From positions 1 through 58,162 of the forward strand of contig CACZCD010000005.1 of NCBI GenBank assembly GCA_902779565.1: DNA of 58,162 bases. Reading direction: 5' to 3'. The stretch's first letter is position 1, and each line of letters starts with the position of its first letter. Under the pieces are notes generated by a model. It was not told the origin of the DNA and searched no databases. It saw only the letters and a list, made by a program, of their open reading frames with translations. The stretch comes from an uncultured bacterium. Its GTDB lineage: Bacteria > Verrucomicrobiota > Kiritimatiellia > RFP12 > UBA1067. This document shows positions 15,476-23,841 of this stretch, piece after piece. The position numbers and the translations under genes were made by a program.

Positions 15476-16179
15476 ACGAGATTCGCCGGTCGGCGCATCT
15501 CGCCATAACGCGTCGCGCCGTTCGTATCCTGCAGCACGACGACTGCGTCAAGAAAACCGGGCCATGTCGTCTCGTCAAAGCGTGTCCGCACGCCGCGCCC
15601 CGCCATATAGCAGGCGACATTCAGGTCGTGCGTCACGAAAAAGGCGAAACGGGCATCGGTGGCGGCGAAGAGCGTGCGTTCGAATTCCGCTGTCGCTTCG
15701 GGGAGCCGGTTGAAACCCCGTTGCCGCCCCTCCCGAAAGTACGCGTTCTTCGCCGCCATGTAGTCACCCGTCTCCGCCAGAGCCAGACGCGCGGCCACAT
15801 CGCCAAGGTAAGGCGATTCGCCGCCCAGCGCCGGTAGCCGCCTGCGGACGCTTTCCGCGTTTGAGTGCCATTCCGTCGCGAGCAGGTCTGCCGTGCGCCG
15901 ACACCTGACGTTGCCGCCATGGAAGAATCGGGGGACTATGTTTCCGCAGTGTTTCTTGAACATCATGCCGAATGCGACCGCCTCCATCATGCCTCTGACC
16001 GTCAGCGGCAGATTTTCGCCAAAAGTGGCATCGCCGTTTTCGAGTGGTGGCCGTTCGGCGTGGCGGATGACAAGAAAGACCCTTCCGCCCTGCGCAAGCA
16101 ATCTGCCGACCTCGGCGATTTCAATTGATTTGGCATTCTTGCTGTGCTGCAATATTCTTTGATCGGATTTTCGCTTCAT
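15463..16179 (-). CDS. Histidine phosphatase superfamily protein
   Basis: This protein of about 238 aa has the branch-1 signature RHAERPP near residue 38, the downstream TVRGMMEAV, an Arg-rich RCRRTADLLA segment and THDLNVA near the end, which supplies the second catalytic His. It may be a phosphoglycerate-mutase-like or SixA-like phosphatase. The frame extends to 16203, but TATAAT occupies 16192-16187 of that extension. The ATG at 16179, 8 nt from the -10, is therefore preferred and implies a leaderless mRNA. Its promoter is back-to-back with that of the gene at 16262. Confidence 0.82.
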   Translation of the reverse strand: MKRKSDQRILQHSKNAKSIEIAEVGRLLAQGGRVFLVIRHAERPPLENGDATFGENLPLTVRGMMEAVAFGMMFKKHCGNIVPRFFHGGNVRCRRTADLLATEWHSNAESVRRRLPALGGESPYLGDVAARLALAETGDYMAAKNAYFREGRQRGFNRLPEATAEFERTLFAATDARFAFFVTHDLNVACYMAGRGVRTRFDETTWPGFLDAVVVLQDTNGATRYGEMRRPANLVQQV

Positions 16180-16186
16180 GCCGTCC

Positions 16187-16253
16187 ATTATACTATGATG
16201 CATTTTCAGATATTCCGCCGCCCGCCGTCGATTCCAACTTTCTGTGCTATAAT
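16187..16253. promoter_or_regulatory. Divergent promoter pair
   Basis: The minus-strand TATAAT (16192-16187) serves the histidine phosphatase; the plus-strand TATAAT (16248-16253, in TGTGCTATAAT) serves the small gene at 16262. Each hexamer ends 8-9 nt before its start codon. Confidence 0.7.
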
Positions 16254-16261
16254 AGTCCGCT

Positions 16262-16627
16262 GTGGAAAAGAGAAACCATCATTCCGATCGAGAAGACGAG
16301 AACTACCAGCGCCGTTTCCGCAGATGGTGCGCTGTGGTTGATTCCTGTCCCAGACCCCGCAGGCGTTGTCCAACGCTTGAGGAGATTCGCGCCACCCTTG
16401 CGAGAGTCCGGCAAAGCCGCAAGGCGCAGATCGATCTCGGGAACATGCTGCTTCTCCTCGAACAGCACGAAGGACACCTTGTGCCGCACGCGAACAAACC
16501 GGGATTCAAAGGAGGCTTGCGTAAGTTCTTCGCGGCCGACCCCGTTCTCGCCAAACGCTACAAGACCTTGATGCGATACAAGAACTTGGCAAAGAACCTC
16601 ACCCTTGCCACTGACTCTGCTCAATAA
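16262..16627 (+). CDS. Small protein with MRYK domain (unrecognised), left copy
   Basis: A 121-aa basic protein starting at GTG 16262, 9 nt behind TATAAT. Residues about 36-115 (from CPTLEEIRATLARVRQS to RYKTLMRYKNLAKNL) align with residues 148-235 of the protein at 22481. Shared landmarks are CPTxEE(I/L)R, G-x-L-x-x-x-LE, GG(L/I)R(K/R) and RYKT(L/V)MRYK. I do not recognise the domain. It faces, tail to tail, a PD-(D/E)xK nuclease-like gene 24 bp away. The basic charge suggests nucleic-acid contact, which is inference. Confidence 0.7.
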   Translation: MEKRNHHSDREDENYQRRFRRWCAVVDSCPRPRRRCPTLEEIRATLARVRQSRKAQIDLGNMLLLLEQHEGHLVPHANKPGFKGGLRKFFAADPVLAKRYKTLMRYKNLAKNLTLATDSAQ

Positions 16628-16651
16628 ACCGATCGTAGTTTGCTTTTCAAA

Positions 16652-17578
16652 CTACGGAGTGTAATAATAGCGTTCCCGAAGGTATTCAAGATGCCTCGTA
16701 TCATCAGGATCTTGTGCGTTGTAACAGCTTTCCAACCTTTCAATCATCTCGTTGTAGGAATAAGGCACAAAATTGATGCCCGCTTTGGGGGCCTCTGAGG
16801 TAAAGCGATCTAGTTCCTCTTTGTGTTTACCACTGGCGCAACTGTGGTAGATATAGATTAGTCGAGCTTTTTTAGGAGCCGCCTTGGGCTGCGACATTAA
16901 ACCTAACCAATGCTTAAGAAGTTGAGCAGCATCCAGATATTGGTAGCTACCATTATTGATGGACTGTGCCAATTCAAACGCCTTTTTATTTTTATTCTCA
17001 TCAAGAAAAGGTGTCTTAAAATACGCTTTCTGAATGGGCTTCTTATTTTTACTTTTACGGTCTAAGGGTTCTGTAAATTTACTCTCAATCCCAATCCTGT
17101 TCCCGCCATCAGAAATGAAGAAATCCAAATTTGGGGGAGTGCCTCTGACTCCCGTGATCCGTAGCTTCTTCTCAAAAGAGGCTTCCGCAACTTTTCCAGT
17201 AAGAAATTCTTCTCCGTTGAAGAACAGGGTGTTCCAGAAATTGGCCGTCTTGTTCTTTGTTGCTTGTAGATAGGCGAAAAAATTTACTGCGAGCGCGGAA
17301 GAGGATAAAACGGATTGCATTTTGGGAGGCGTCCACTTGACTTTCCAGTTGAGTTCGCCTCCAGCACCCTTTTCAAACTGCTCCTTTTGTTTTGCAGTTA
17401 ATCCTTCTTTGCCGTCTCCGCCCCAACAAAAAAGATTGTCTTTTAGCTGTGGCACATAATCGGGAAACTTTTTTCCCCCGTTGGGGGCGGAGAGCGTCTC
17501 TTGAGTTAGACCATCTCTTTGTTCCTTAGCCAGTTGTTCCTTGGTAAGCTTCGCAAGGTCTTTTTTCTTCATTGACAT
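16652..17578 (-). CDS. PD-(D/E)xK restriction-endonuclease-like protein, left copy
   Basis: A 308-aa predicted nuclease. Asp153 (in NLDFFISDGG) and E166-x-K168 (GIESKFTEP) form the PD-(D/E)xK core, and SSSALAVNFFAYL near 92-105 resembles the SSQ-x-x-x-NFF block of PGN_0703-type putative restriction enzymes. The gene looks more AT-rich than its neighbours, a hint of transfer. No methyltransferase is adjacent. The promoter TGTGGTATAAT (hexamer 17604-17599) and AGGAG lie just upstream; three ATGs are close together, and the one at 17578 has the best spacing. A similar nuclease occurs on the other side of dnaE. Confidence 0.7.
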   Translation of the reverse strand: MSMKKKDLAKLTKEQLAKEQRDGLTQETLSAPNGGKKFPDYVPQLKDNLFCWGGDGKEGLTAKQKEQFEKGAGGELNWKVKWTPPKMQSVLSSSALAVNFFAYLQATKNKTANFWNTLFFNGEEFLTGKVAEASFEKKLRITGVRGTPPNLDFFISDGGNRIGIESKFTEPLDRKSKNKKPIQKAYFKTPFLDENKNKKAFELAQSINNGSYQYLDAAQLLKHWLGLMSQPKAAPKKARLIYIYHSCASGKHKEELDRFTSEAPKAGINFVPYSYNEMIERLESCYNAQDPDDTRHLEYLRERYYYTP

Positions 17579-17598
17579 CATCGCTCCTTTTGCCGCAC

Positions 17599-17604
17599 AT
17601 TATA
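17599..17604 (-). promoter_or_regulatory. Extended -10 of the left nuclease gene
   Basis: On the minus strand TGTGGTATAAT precedes GCAAAAGGAGCG and the start codons. It matches the extended -10 seen before several other genes in this window. Confidence 0.75.
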
Positions 17605-17706
17605 CCACATCCTTTTCGCTTGCTGCTGAGCCCAACGGGTTCACATTTCAGTTGTTGCTTTCGTCACAGGAAAAGAACGATGTGTGAGCTGGAGACGAAC
17701 CATTGA

Positions 17707-20700
17707 TCAGTTGATCCTTGTTTCGTTGATTGGCACGATGGCGGAAAGCTCAGCGAGGAACGGGAGCGTTATCGCGGCGCGGCAGGTTGGGCCGAGATCG
17801 ATGGTCACGATGGCCTCCTTGCCGAATGCAAGTTCAAGGAACAACGGACTGCGCCCTTTGTGCCGTTCGCACATCGCCGCTATTTGCTTGACCTTCTCCA
17901 TCAGAAGGGTGTCATCGCGCGAAAGCCGGACGTTGAAGCTTTCCGACAGACGTGGCAACGCCGTCTCGAGCGGCTGCGCGTCCTTTACACGGAAAGTCAG
18001 CGCGCCAAGTCGCGGCTGTTTCGTAGCCTCATCTGCGCCATCGTATTCCACACGGTGGCTTACTTCACCTTCCACAACGACCAATTCCCCGACTTTGTCG
18101 GCGAGGGTTGCGCATCGCTCCCAGACCTTCGCATAGCAGGCGGTGCAGATCTTGCCCGTCCCGTCATCGATCTCCATCAAAGCCCATCCCCCTCCTGGCT
18201 TTCCGTCTTCGTTGACTGTGACCGGTTTGACCTTGCAGTCGGTCAGCATTCCCACGGTACGCGCCTCGAGGTGAGCCAGCATGAGCGGATCCGTGATCGG
18301 CCGGTTGCCTTTCTGCCGCCACTTGTCAAGCTGACCTTCCGGCACCGACCGCAGGCGTGCATCCATCTTCTTCACATCCGCAAAGTCACGCGCCTTGAGG
18401 GTGGCGAGTCTGGAGACAATGCCCTTGGCGTAGTCCATCGGATGTGCCGACAGATATTCGCCCAGAAGTTCCTTTTCGCTGCGTAGGTATTCAATCGGAG
18501 AAAGCGCAGGGCAATCCGCCAATTCGCCTTCATCAACCTTATCCAAAGCAAAGAATGAGGTCTGCCCGCTTGATCGTTCCTTGGCGATCACAGCCGCCTT
18601 CTTGAGCGCAAAATCGATGTTCGTCAGGAGTTTGGCTCTGTTCGGCTCCAGCGTTAAAAATGCACCGCTCCGCACGAGGCATTCCAGAACCCGGCTGTTG
18701 AGCACTCTCGAACCGAAGAGCCGTACGCAGAAATCGAGAAAGCCGGAATAGAGCCCGTTTTTCTCCCGTTCCTCGACAATCTTCCTTGCCGCCTCCTTCC
18801 CGACGCCTTTGATGCCCCCCAGACCATAGCGAATGCCCGTTCCGTCTTGAGTCGGCACGAATCGCGCGCCCGATTCATTCACATCCGGCAACGCCATTTT
18901 CAGGCCCATCGCCTGTGCCTCCGCGATGAATCCCGGAAGCTTTTCGAAGTTGCCGATTTCCGATGAAATCTGCGCGCACATGAATTCCGCTGGGTAGTGC
19001 GCTTTCATGTAACCCGTCTGGTAAGCGACCCATGCGTAGCAGACGGCGTGGGATTTGTTGAACGCGTACTTAGCGAACTTCACCCAGTCGCCCCAGATTT
19101 TCCCGATGAGTTCCTTGGCCGTCCCCTCGTCCTTCCATTTGTCCACCCTGAATTCCGGATTCGCGAGACATCCTTCGAAGAACTTTCCCCGGAGCGCGTC
19201 CATCCGCTTTTCATCCTTCTTGCCGATCGCTTTTCGCAAGCTGTCGGACTCGCCGCGCGTAAAGCCGGCCAGAAGCCGCGACAGCAGCATGACCTGCTCC
19301 TGATAGACGGTCACGCCGTAGGTGTCCTTGAGATAGCGCTCCATGAGCGGATGGTCGTATTTCACGGACTCCTGCCCTTGCTTGCGGCGGACGAATGTCG
19401 GGATGTAGTCCATCGGGCCCGGACGGTAGAGCGCATTCATTGCCACGAGATCGGCGAGCCGCTCCGGCTTCAAAGCCTTCAGCCATGACTTCATTTCCTC
19501 CGACTCGAACTGGAACAGGCCTGTCGTTTCCCCGCGTCCGAAGAGTTCGTATGTTGCCTTGTCATCTTCGGGGATCGTGTCGGGGTTGAGCGGGATCCCT
19601 CGGGCCTTCAAGAGTTCGACGCACTCCTTCTCCACTGTGAGTGTCTTGAGTCCGAGAAAATCCATTTTCAAAAGCCCCACCGGTTCTACATAGTGGCCGT
19701 CGTACTGCGTTGTCAGGAGACGGTCGCCGCCGTCCTCTGCTTTCTTGCCTTTCTGGGGCGTCTGCATCACGGGCAGTGTTTCGATCAGGGGGTCGCGGGA
19801 TATGATGATTCCGCAGGCATGTACGCCGGACTGCCGGATGGAGCCCTCGACTTTGGCCGCCCGTTCCAGGAGTTTTCGGACAAACGGGTCGCCGGACTGG
19901 AACGCCTCGTCAAGTTCCTTGGATTCGATCCGGGCCTGCTCCAGCGTGATCTTCGGGACATCCGGCACGAGCGCGGCGAGTTTGTTCGTTTTCGAAAGCG
20001 GGTAGCCCATGACGCGCCCCACGTCCTTGATCGCCAGCTTGGCCGCCAGCTGGTTGAACGTCACGATGTGCGCGACATGGTCGCTGCCGTATTTGGCTGT
20101 CACGTAGTCAATCACCCGTTCGCGTCCGGCATCGTCGAAATCCACGTCGATGTCGGGCATGGAGATGCGATCGGGATTGAGAAAGCGTTCAAAGAGCAGG
20201 TCGAACCGCAACGGATCTACGTTCGTTATGCCGAGCGTGTAGGCTACGGCGCTGCCGGCCGCGCTTCCGCGCCCCGGGCCAACCCAAACGCCCATCTCCT
20301 TTGCCGCCGCGATGTAGTCGTGAACGATGAGAAAGTACCCGGAGAACCCCATTTTGCGGATCGTGTCCAACTCGAACGTGATCCGTTCCGTTGCTTCTTT
20401 CGACAGCTCCTGCCCCCATCTTTTTCGCGCGCCCTCCCATACAAGCGACGCCAGATATTCATCCTCGTCCATGAACGAGGTCGGGATCTCGAACTTCGGG
20501 AGAATCGCCTTTTGTGCGTCAATGTCATAGTCCTCGATTCTTTCGGCCGCCTCAAGGGTGTTTGAGATCACTTCAGGGCATTCCGCGAACAGCGCCGCCA
20601 TTTCGTCCCCCGACTTGAAGTATTCCTCGCCGGAATAGATCATGCGCTTTGCGTCCTCCATTCGCGCGCCGGTGGAAATCGCCAGAAGGACGTCATGCGA

Positions 20701-21423
20701 GTCGTCATCGTCCTTGTCGAGGAAATGCACGTCGTTCGTGGCGATGACCCGTATCCCGAGCTTTCGGCCCAGCGCCAACGAACCCTTTACGATTCGGCAC
20801 TGCCGTTCGTAGAGCCGTCGGAAATCGCTTTGCGCTTCCGCCGGCACATCGCGCCCCGTCTTGGTCGATTTGTGCAGCATCACCTCGAGGGAATAATCGT
20901 CCCCGAACAGATCCTTGTACCACTGTGCTATGCGGACGGCCTCATCCATTCGGCCGTCGGCAATTGCTTCGGGCACCTCACCTGCGACGCATGCCGAGGA
21001 ACAATGCAATCCCTCGTGGTAACGTTCCAGAAGCGACCGGTCTATTCGGGGTTTGGAATAGAACCCGTGGACGTGCGCTTCCGAGATAAGCCGCACAAGG
21101 TTGTGGTAGCCGCGTTTGTTCTTTGCATGGAGGCAGAGATGATGGCGCCGCTCCGATTTGTCGCGGGAACGGCAGTCGCCTGTCGAAGTGACATACGCTT
21201 CACATCCCAGAATGGGTTTGATCTTGGGTACTTTGCCGAACGGACCCTTTTCGGAGCGGCAGGCGTCGAAGAACGCCTTGAGCGCAAAAAGATTGCCGTG
21301 ATCCGTGACGGCGATCGCCTTCATGCCCATCTGCCGTGCCTTTAGCACAAGGGGCTCGATCTTGCATTGTCCATCTAGAATAGAATAGATGGTATGCAGA
21401 TGCCAATGGACAAAATCCTTCAT
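17707..21423 (-). CDS. dnaE: DNA polymerase III alpha subunit
   Basis: The 1238-aa replicative polymerase. The N-terminal PHP domain begins FVHWHLHTIYSILDGQCKIE; the palm has the catalytic MPDIDVDFDD near residue 422 and the third Asp in LLKMDFLGLKTLT near 586. YRPGPMDYIPTFVRRKQG, the fingers, the (HhH)2 segment GLGGIKGVGKEAARKI and a C-terminal OB-fold follow. Length is typical of DnaE1. It is the second gene of a probable two-gene transcript starting with the nuclease-like gene 13 bp upstream, which is unusual for a core gene. Confidence 0.97.
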   Translation of the reverse strand: MKDFVHWHLHTIYSILDGQCKIEPLVLKARQMGMKAIAVTDHGNLFALKAFFDACRSEKGPFGKVPKIKPILGCEAYVTSTGDCRSRDKSERRHHLCLHAKNKRGYHNLVRLISEAHVHGFYSKPRIDRSLLERYHEGLHCSSACVAGEVPEAIADGRMDEAVRIAQWYKDLFGDDYSLEVMLHKSTKTGRDVPAEAQSDFRRLYERQCRIVKGSLALGRKLGIRVIATNDVHFLDKDDDDSHDVLLAISTGARMEDAKRMIYSGEEYFKSGDEMAALFAECPEVISNTLEAAERIEDYDIDAQKAILPKFEIPTSFMDEDEYLASLVWEGARKRWGQELSKEATERITFELDTIRKMGFSGYFLIVHDYIAAAKEMGVWVGPGRGSAAGSAVAYTLGITNVDPLRFDLLFERFLNPDRISMPDIDVDFDDAGRERVIDYVTAKYGSDHVAHIVTFNQLAAKLAIKDVGRVMGYPLSKTNKLAALVPDVPKITLEQARIESKELDEAFQSGDPFVRKLLERAAKVEGSIRQSGVHACGIIISRDPLIETLPVMQTPQKGKKAEDGGDRLLTTQYDGHYVEPVGLLKMDFLGLKTLTVEKECVELLKARGIPLNPDTIPEDDKATYELFGRGETTGLFQFESEEMKSWLKALKPERLADLVAMNALYRPGPMDYIPTFVRRKQGQESVKYDHPLMERYLKDTYGVTVYQEQVMLLSRLLAGFTRGESDSLRKAIGKKDEKRMDALRGKFFEGCLANPEFRVDKWKDEGTAKELIGKIWGDWVKFAKYAFNKSHAVCYAWVAYQTGYMKAHYPAEFMCAQISSEIGNFEKLPGFIAEAQAMGLKMALPDVNESGARFVPTQDGTGIRYGLGGIKGVGKEAARKIVEEREKNGLYSGFLDFCVRLFGSRVLNSRVLECLVRSGAFLTLEPNRAKLLTNIDFALKKAAVIAKERSSGQTSFFALDKVDEGELADCPALSPIEYLRSEKELLGEYLSAHPMDYAKGIVSRLATLKARDFADVKKMDARLRSVPEGQLDKWRQKGNRPITDPLMLAHLEARTVGMLTDCKVKPVTVNEDGKPGGGWALMEIDDGTGKICTACYAKVWERCATLADKVGELVVVEGEVSHRVEYDGADEATKQPRLGALTFRVKDAQPLETALPRLSESFNVRLSRDDTLLMEKVKQIAAMCERHKGRSPLFLELAFGKEAIVTIDLGPTCRAAITLPFLAELSAIVPINETRIN

Positions 21424-21436
21424 GTGGCGGCACTCC

Positions 21437-22297
21437 TTATTTCACTACCTCTTCGATTTGGATGCCGCCAAAGTCGAAGCGGTAGATCGTTTCGTCACGC
21501 ATGGCATCGAAAATTTCCCCATGCTGATTGCCGAAACGGCTCTCCACTTCAGCGGCGTTTGTTACGGGGACGGTCATGATGAGGAACTTCATGTTCTTCA
21601 ACTTGAGGAGTGTGGACCACTGGCGGAGGTTCGCCTTGAACGCCCTCATCGCCGCCACATGCTGGGCATCCTGCACATCGAAGAAAACCTGATAGACGAG
21701 GACGGGGGTGCGTCCTTCCGTTCCGTTCGTCATGTGGCAGGCGGAAGCCGTGCGATGCAGGAACTGGTAGGCGACCGACTTGCAATCGGTGCAGAGTTCG
21801 CCGATGGAGATCAAATCCGTGCAGCGGGCCTCCTTGATGTATCCAAGCCATGCGCGGAGAACATTCCGGCGAAACATGACGTCAACGCCGGCGGTGCATT
21901 CACGCAGCCATTGGATGATACTCTTTTCGTCGGCAAAGCGGTATTCCGTGAACTTGCCCTCGATGGCGATCTGCCAATCGGAATCAAGAATCATGATGTC
22001 TGTCATGGAAGGCCGCCCGATGATCTTTCCGGCGAACTTGGCCTCCGTCGGGAACTCAAAGAACTTGAGCGCAACCTCCGGGTCGAATGTTGGAAGGTAG
22101 GGGGTGAACAGGGCCTTGATGTCTCCAAGGTTTGCGGGCTGCCAGAACTCCGTCAGTGGGATAGAGCTCGTGCGACAGGAATTAACCTTCATCCGGCTCT
22201 GATCACCCAATATCTCGCCATACGATCCTCGGTTCAGCCCGAAGAAGTATGCCATTTCGTCATTTATCATTGCTTTTTCTGTTGTTTCTGTTTTCAT
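21437..22297 (-). CDS. PD-(D/E)xK nuclease-like protein, right copy
   Basis: A 286-aa protein with Asp100 (in SMTDIMILDSD) and E113-x-K115 (IAIEGKFTEY), the same spacing and flanking IExKFTE as the gene at 16652. SCRTSSIPLTEFW near 40-53 parallels the SSSALAVNFF block. The second half (SIGELCTDCKSVAYQFLHR, TPVLVYQVFFD) also fits the scheme. No methylase partner is seen. It lies 13 bp upstream of dnaE on the same strand, so dnaE may depend on its promoter. A nuclease acting on DNA is inference; a non-restriction role is possible. The start could also be the ATG at 22270. Confidence 0.68.
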   Translation of the reverse strand: MKTETTEKAMINDEMAYFFGLNRGSYGEILGDQSRMKVNSCRTSSIPLTEFWQPANLGDIKALFTPYLPTFDPEVALKFFEFPTEAKFAGKIIGRPSMTDIMILDSDWQIAIEGKFTEYRFADEKSIIQWLRECTAGVDVMFRRNVLRAWLGYIKEARCTDLISIGELCTDCKSVAYQFLHRTASACHMTNGTEGRTPVLVYQVFFDVQDAQHVAAMRAFKANLRQWSTLLKLKNMKFLIMTVPVTNAAEVESRFGNQHGEIFDAMRDETIYRFDFGGIQIEEVVK

Positions 22298-22417
22298 TTT
22301 TCTTTTACCTTATTTGTCTTTTGATTTGTCCATTAGCATATCAAACGAAATCTGCCAAAAGGCCGTTGCCCGTCGTCGATTCTCAAAAAGAGAATCTCCC
22401 CACCTCCCTCCCTCCAC

Positions 22418-22472
22418 GAGAATTCAACCGACGCGAATTCTCATTTACATCTCGGGCGTGTTCTGGTATAAT
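22418..22472 (+). promoter_or_regulatory. Promoter with inverted GAATTC motifs before the right MRYK gene
   Basis: CGAGAATTCAACCG and GCGAATTCTCATTT form a partial dyad around 22420-22447, followed by TGGTATAAT (hexamer 22467-22472) 9 nt before the ATG. Similar CGAGAATTCAC-TCGGTA motifs recur inside the gene at about 23268 and 23398. Confidence 0.55.
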
Positions 22473-22480
22473 TCGGCGGC

Positions 22481-23653
22481 ATGGACAAGGCAATAGAGAG
22501 ATATCTCGCGCGGCGCGGCATACATGTGACCGCGCCGACGGAAGGCGAACGGCCGTTCTCGGAGAGGGCTCCGCGGTTCTTCGAGTGGTTCCACCGGTCG
22601 GTCCTCGGTCTTGACACCGAGGAGTATCGGCGGACGTTCTGGCGGGAGGCGTACCGCACGGGCCGCACCATCGGGCACGTACCCCGTACGCTGGAGGGCT
22701 ACCTGAGGCGGCGCGGGGCCGCCTACCGGCAGGACATGGCGAACCTCCTCGCCTACGCGCTACTCATGGGGGGATCCTTCGCGGTCTGGGTCATGAGGCG
22801 GCAGATCGACAAGCACATCCGGCGCCTCAAGCGCCCTGGATACTACGAGGCGGAGCTCGCCCGGCGCCACGGACTCGCCCGGGAGCGGCGGAGGCTCCTC
22901 AAGCGCAGCACGCTCAACCCCTGCCCGACGGACGAAGAGCTCCGCGAGGCGTTCGCGCGGGCGAAGGAGTCCCCCGCCGACATGATACGCTTCGGTTCGC
23001 TTCTCGAGGACCTGGAGTGCCATGTGGACAACTCGGCCATCTTCGACGGGGAGGGGAACCTCGTCGGGCGTCGCGGCGGGATCCGGCGGTACCTCGCGCT
23101 GAATGTTCCGGAGCTTTCGGCGCGGTACAAGACGGTGATGCGGTACAAGGCGCTCGCGAAGCGCTTCCGCCAGGCGCTCGGGGTGTCGGACCCCGTCCCC
23201 GCCGCGATGCTCCTGCCGGAGCCGGATGCGAAGGGAAAGCCCGCGGAGCCGGTGGATCGGGGTAAACGAGAATTCACATCGGTACAATATCTCGAGGGGG
23301 AGTTGGGGAGGGGCGAAAAGGTGGAAGTGCGCATGGACGGCGGCGGACCGTCCGCATCTCAGCCGGAATCAGGGAGAAATGAGGTGAAAGCGGATGTTCG
23401 AGAATTCACGTCGGTAAAAGATCTCACGAAGGCGAGGGCGGAGGCGGAGAGGCTGCTCAAGGGGTGCGAGGGGTCGTGCGTGTCCCTGATGGCGGCGCTG
23501 GCGATCCGGCTCAGCCCCGACTACGCGCCGCGGGGCGAGGGCGGAATGCAGAAGGCCGCGGACCGGATGGCGGACGCGAAGTCCTGGATGGCGCAGGAGC
23601 GGAAGCGGATCGCGCGGGCGAGAGCCGCAGCGGCGAAGGCGAGGACGGGATAG
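22481..23653 (+). CDS. Large MRYK-domain protein (unrecognised), right copy
   Basis: A 390-aa, Arg-rich protein that I do not recognise. Residues about 1-80 are basic and helical; a hydrophobic segment (MANLLAYALLMGGSFAVWVM, 87-106) could be a membrane helix. The MRYK domain spans about 148-235 (CPTDEELREAFARAKES to RYKTVMRYKALAKRF) and matches the small protein at 16262. A low-complexity tail follows, with REFTSV occurring twice (about 263 and 306), and then a helical Ala/Arg/Lys end. The gene appears richer in GC than its neighbours. Its start is set by a TATAAT 9 nt upstream. It is divergent from the right nuclease gene. Confidence 0.68.
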   Translation: MDKAIERYLARRGIHVTAPTEGERPFSERAPRFFEWFHRSVLGLDTEEYRRTFWREAYRTGRTIGHVPRTLEGYLRRRGAAYRQDMANLLAYALLMGGSFAVWVMRRQIDKHIRRLKRPGYYEAELARRHGLARERRRLLKRSTLNPCPTDEELREAFARAKESPADMIRFGSLLEDLECHVDNSAIFDGEGNLVGRRGGIRRYLALNVPELSARYKTVMRYKALAKRFRQALGVSDPVPAAMLLPEPDAKGKPAEPVDRGKREFTSVQYLEGELGRGEKVEVRMDGGGPSASQPESGRNEVKADVREFTSVKDLTKARAEAERLLKGCEGSCVSLMAALAIRLSPDYAPRGEGGMQKAADRMADAKSWMAQERKRIARARAAAAKARTG

Positions 23654-23841
23654 TGAAGGTGCAAGGGAAGATTGAGACCTCGGCAGCAGTGGGGCAAGGT
23701 CGGGTGATGTAGAAGTGCGAAAATGTTCAGGGAGAATACAATGGAAGAATTGGTCCCAACGATGAATGGGCTTGTAGCCCATTGTAAAGAGCAGAAGGTC
23801 AATAAGAATGGAACGATAACAAAGAGAGCAAGAGGTGAATT

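Noticed and set aside
16652-22297. A complete restriction-modification system around dnaE
   Set aside because: Neither nuclease-like gene has a DNA methyltransferase or specificity gene next to it, so restriction-modification cannot be claimed.
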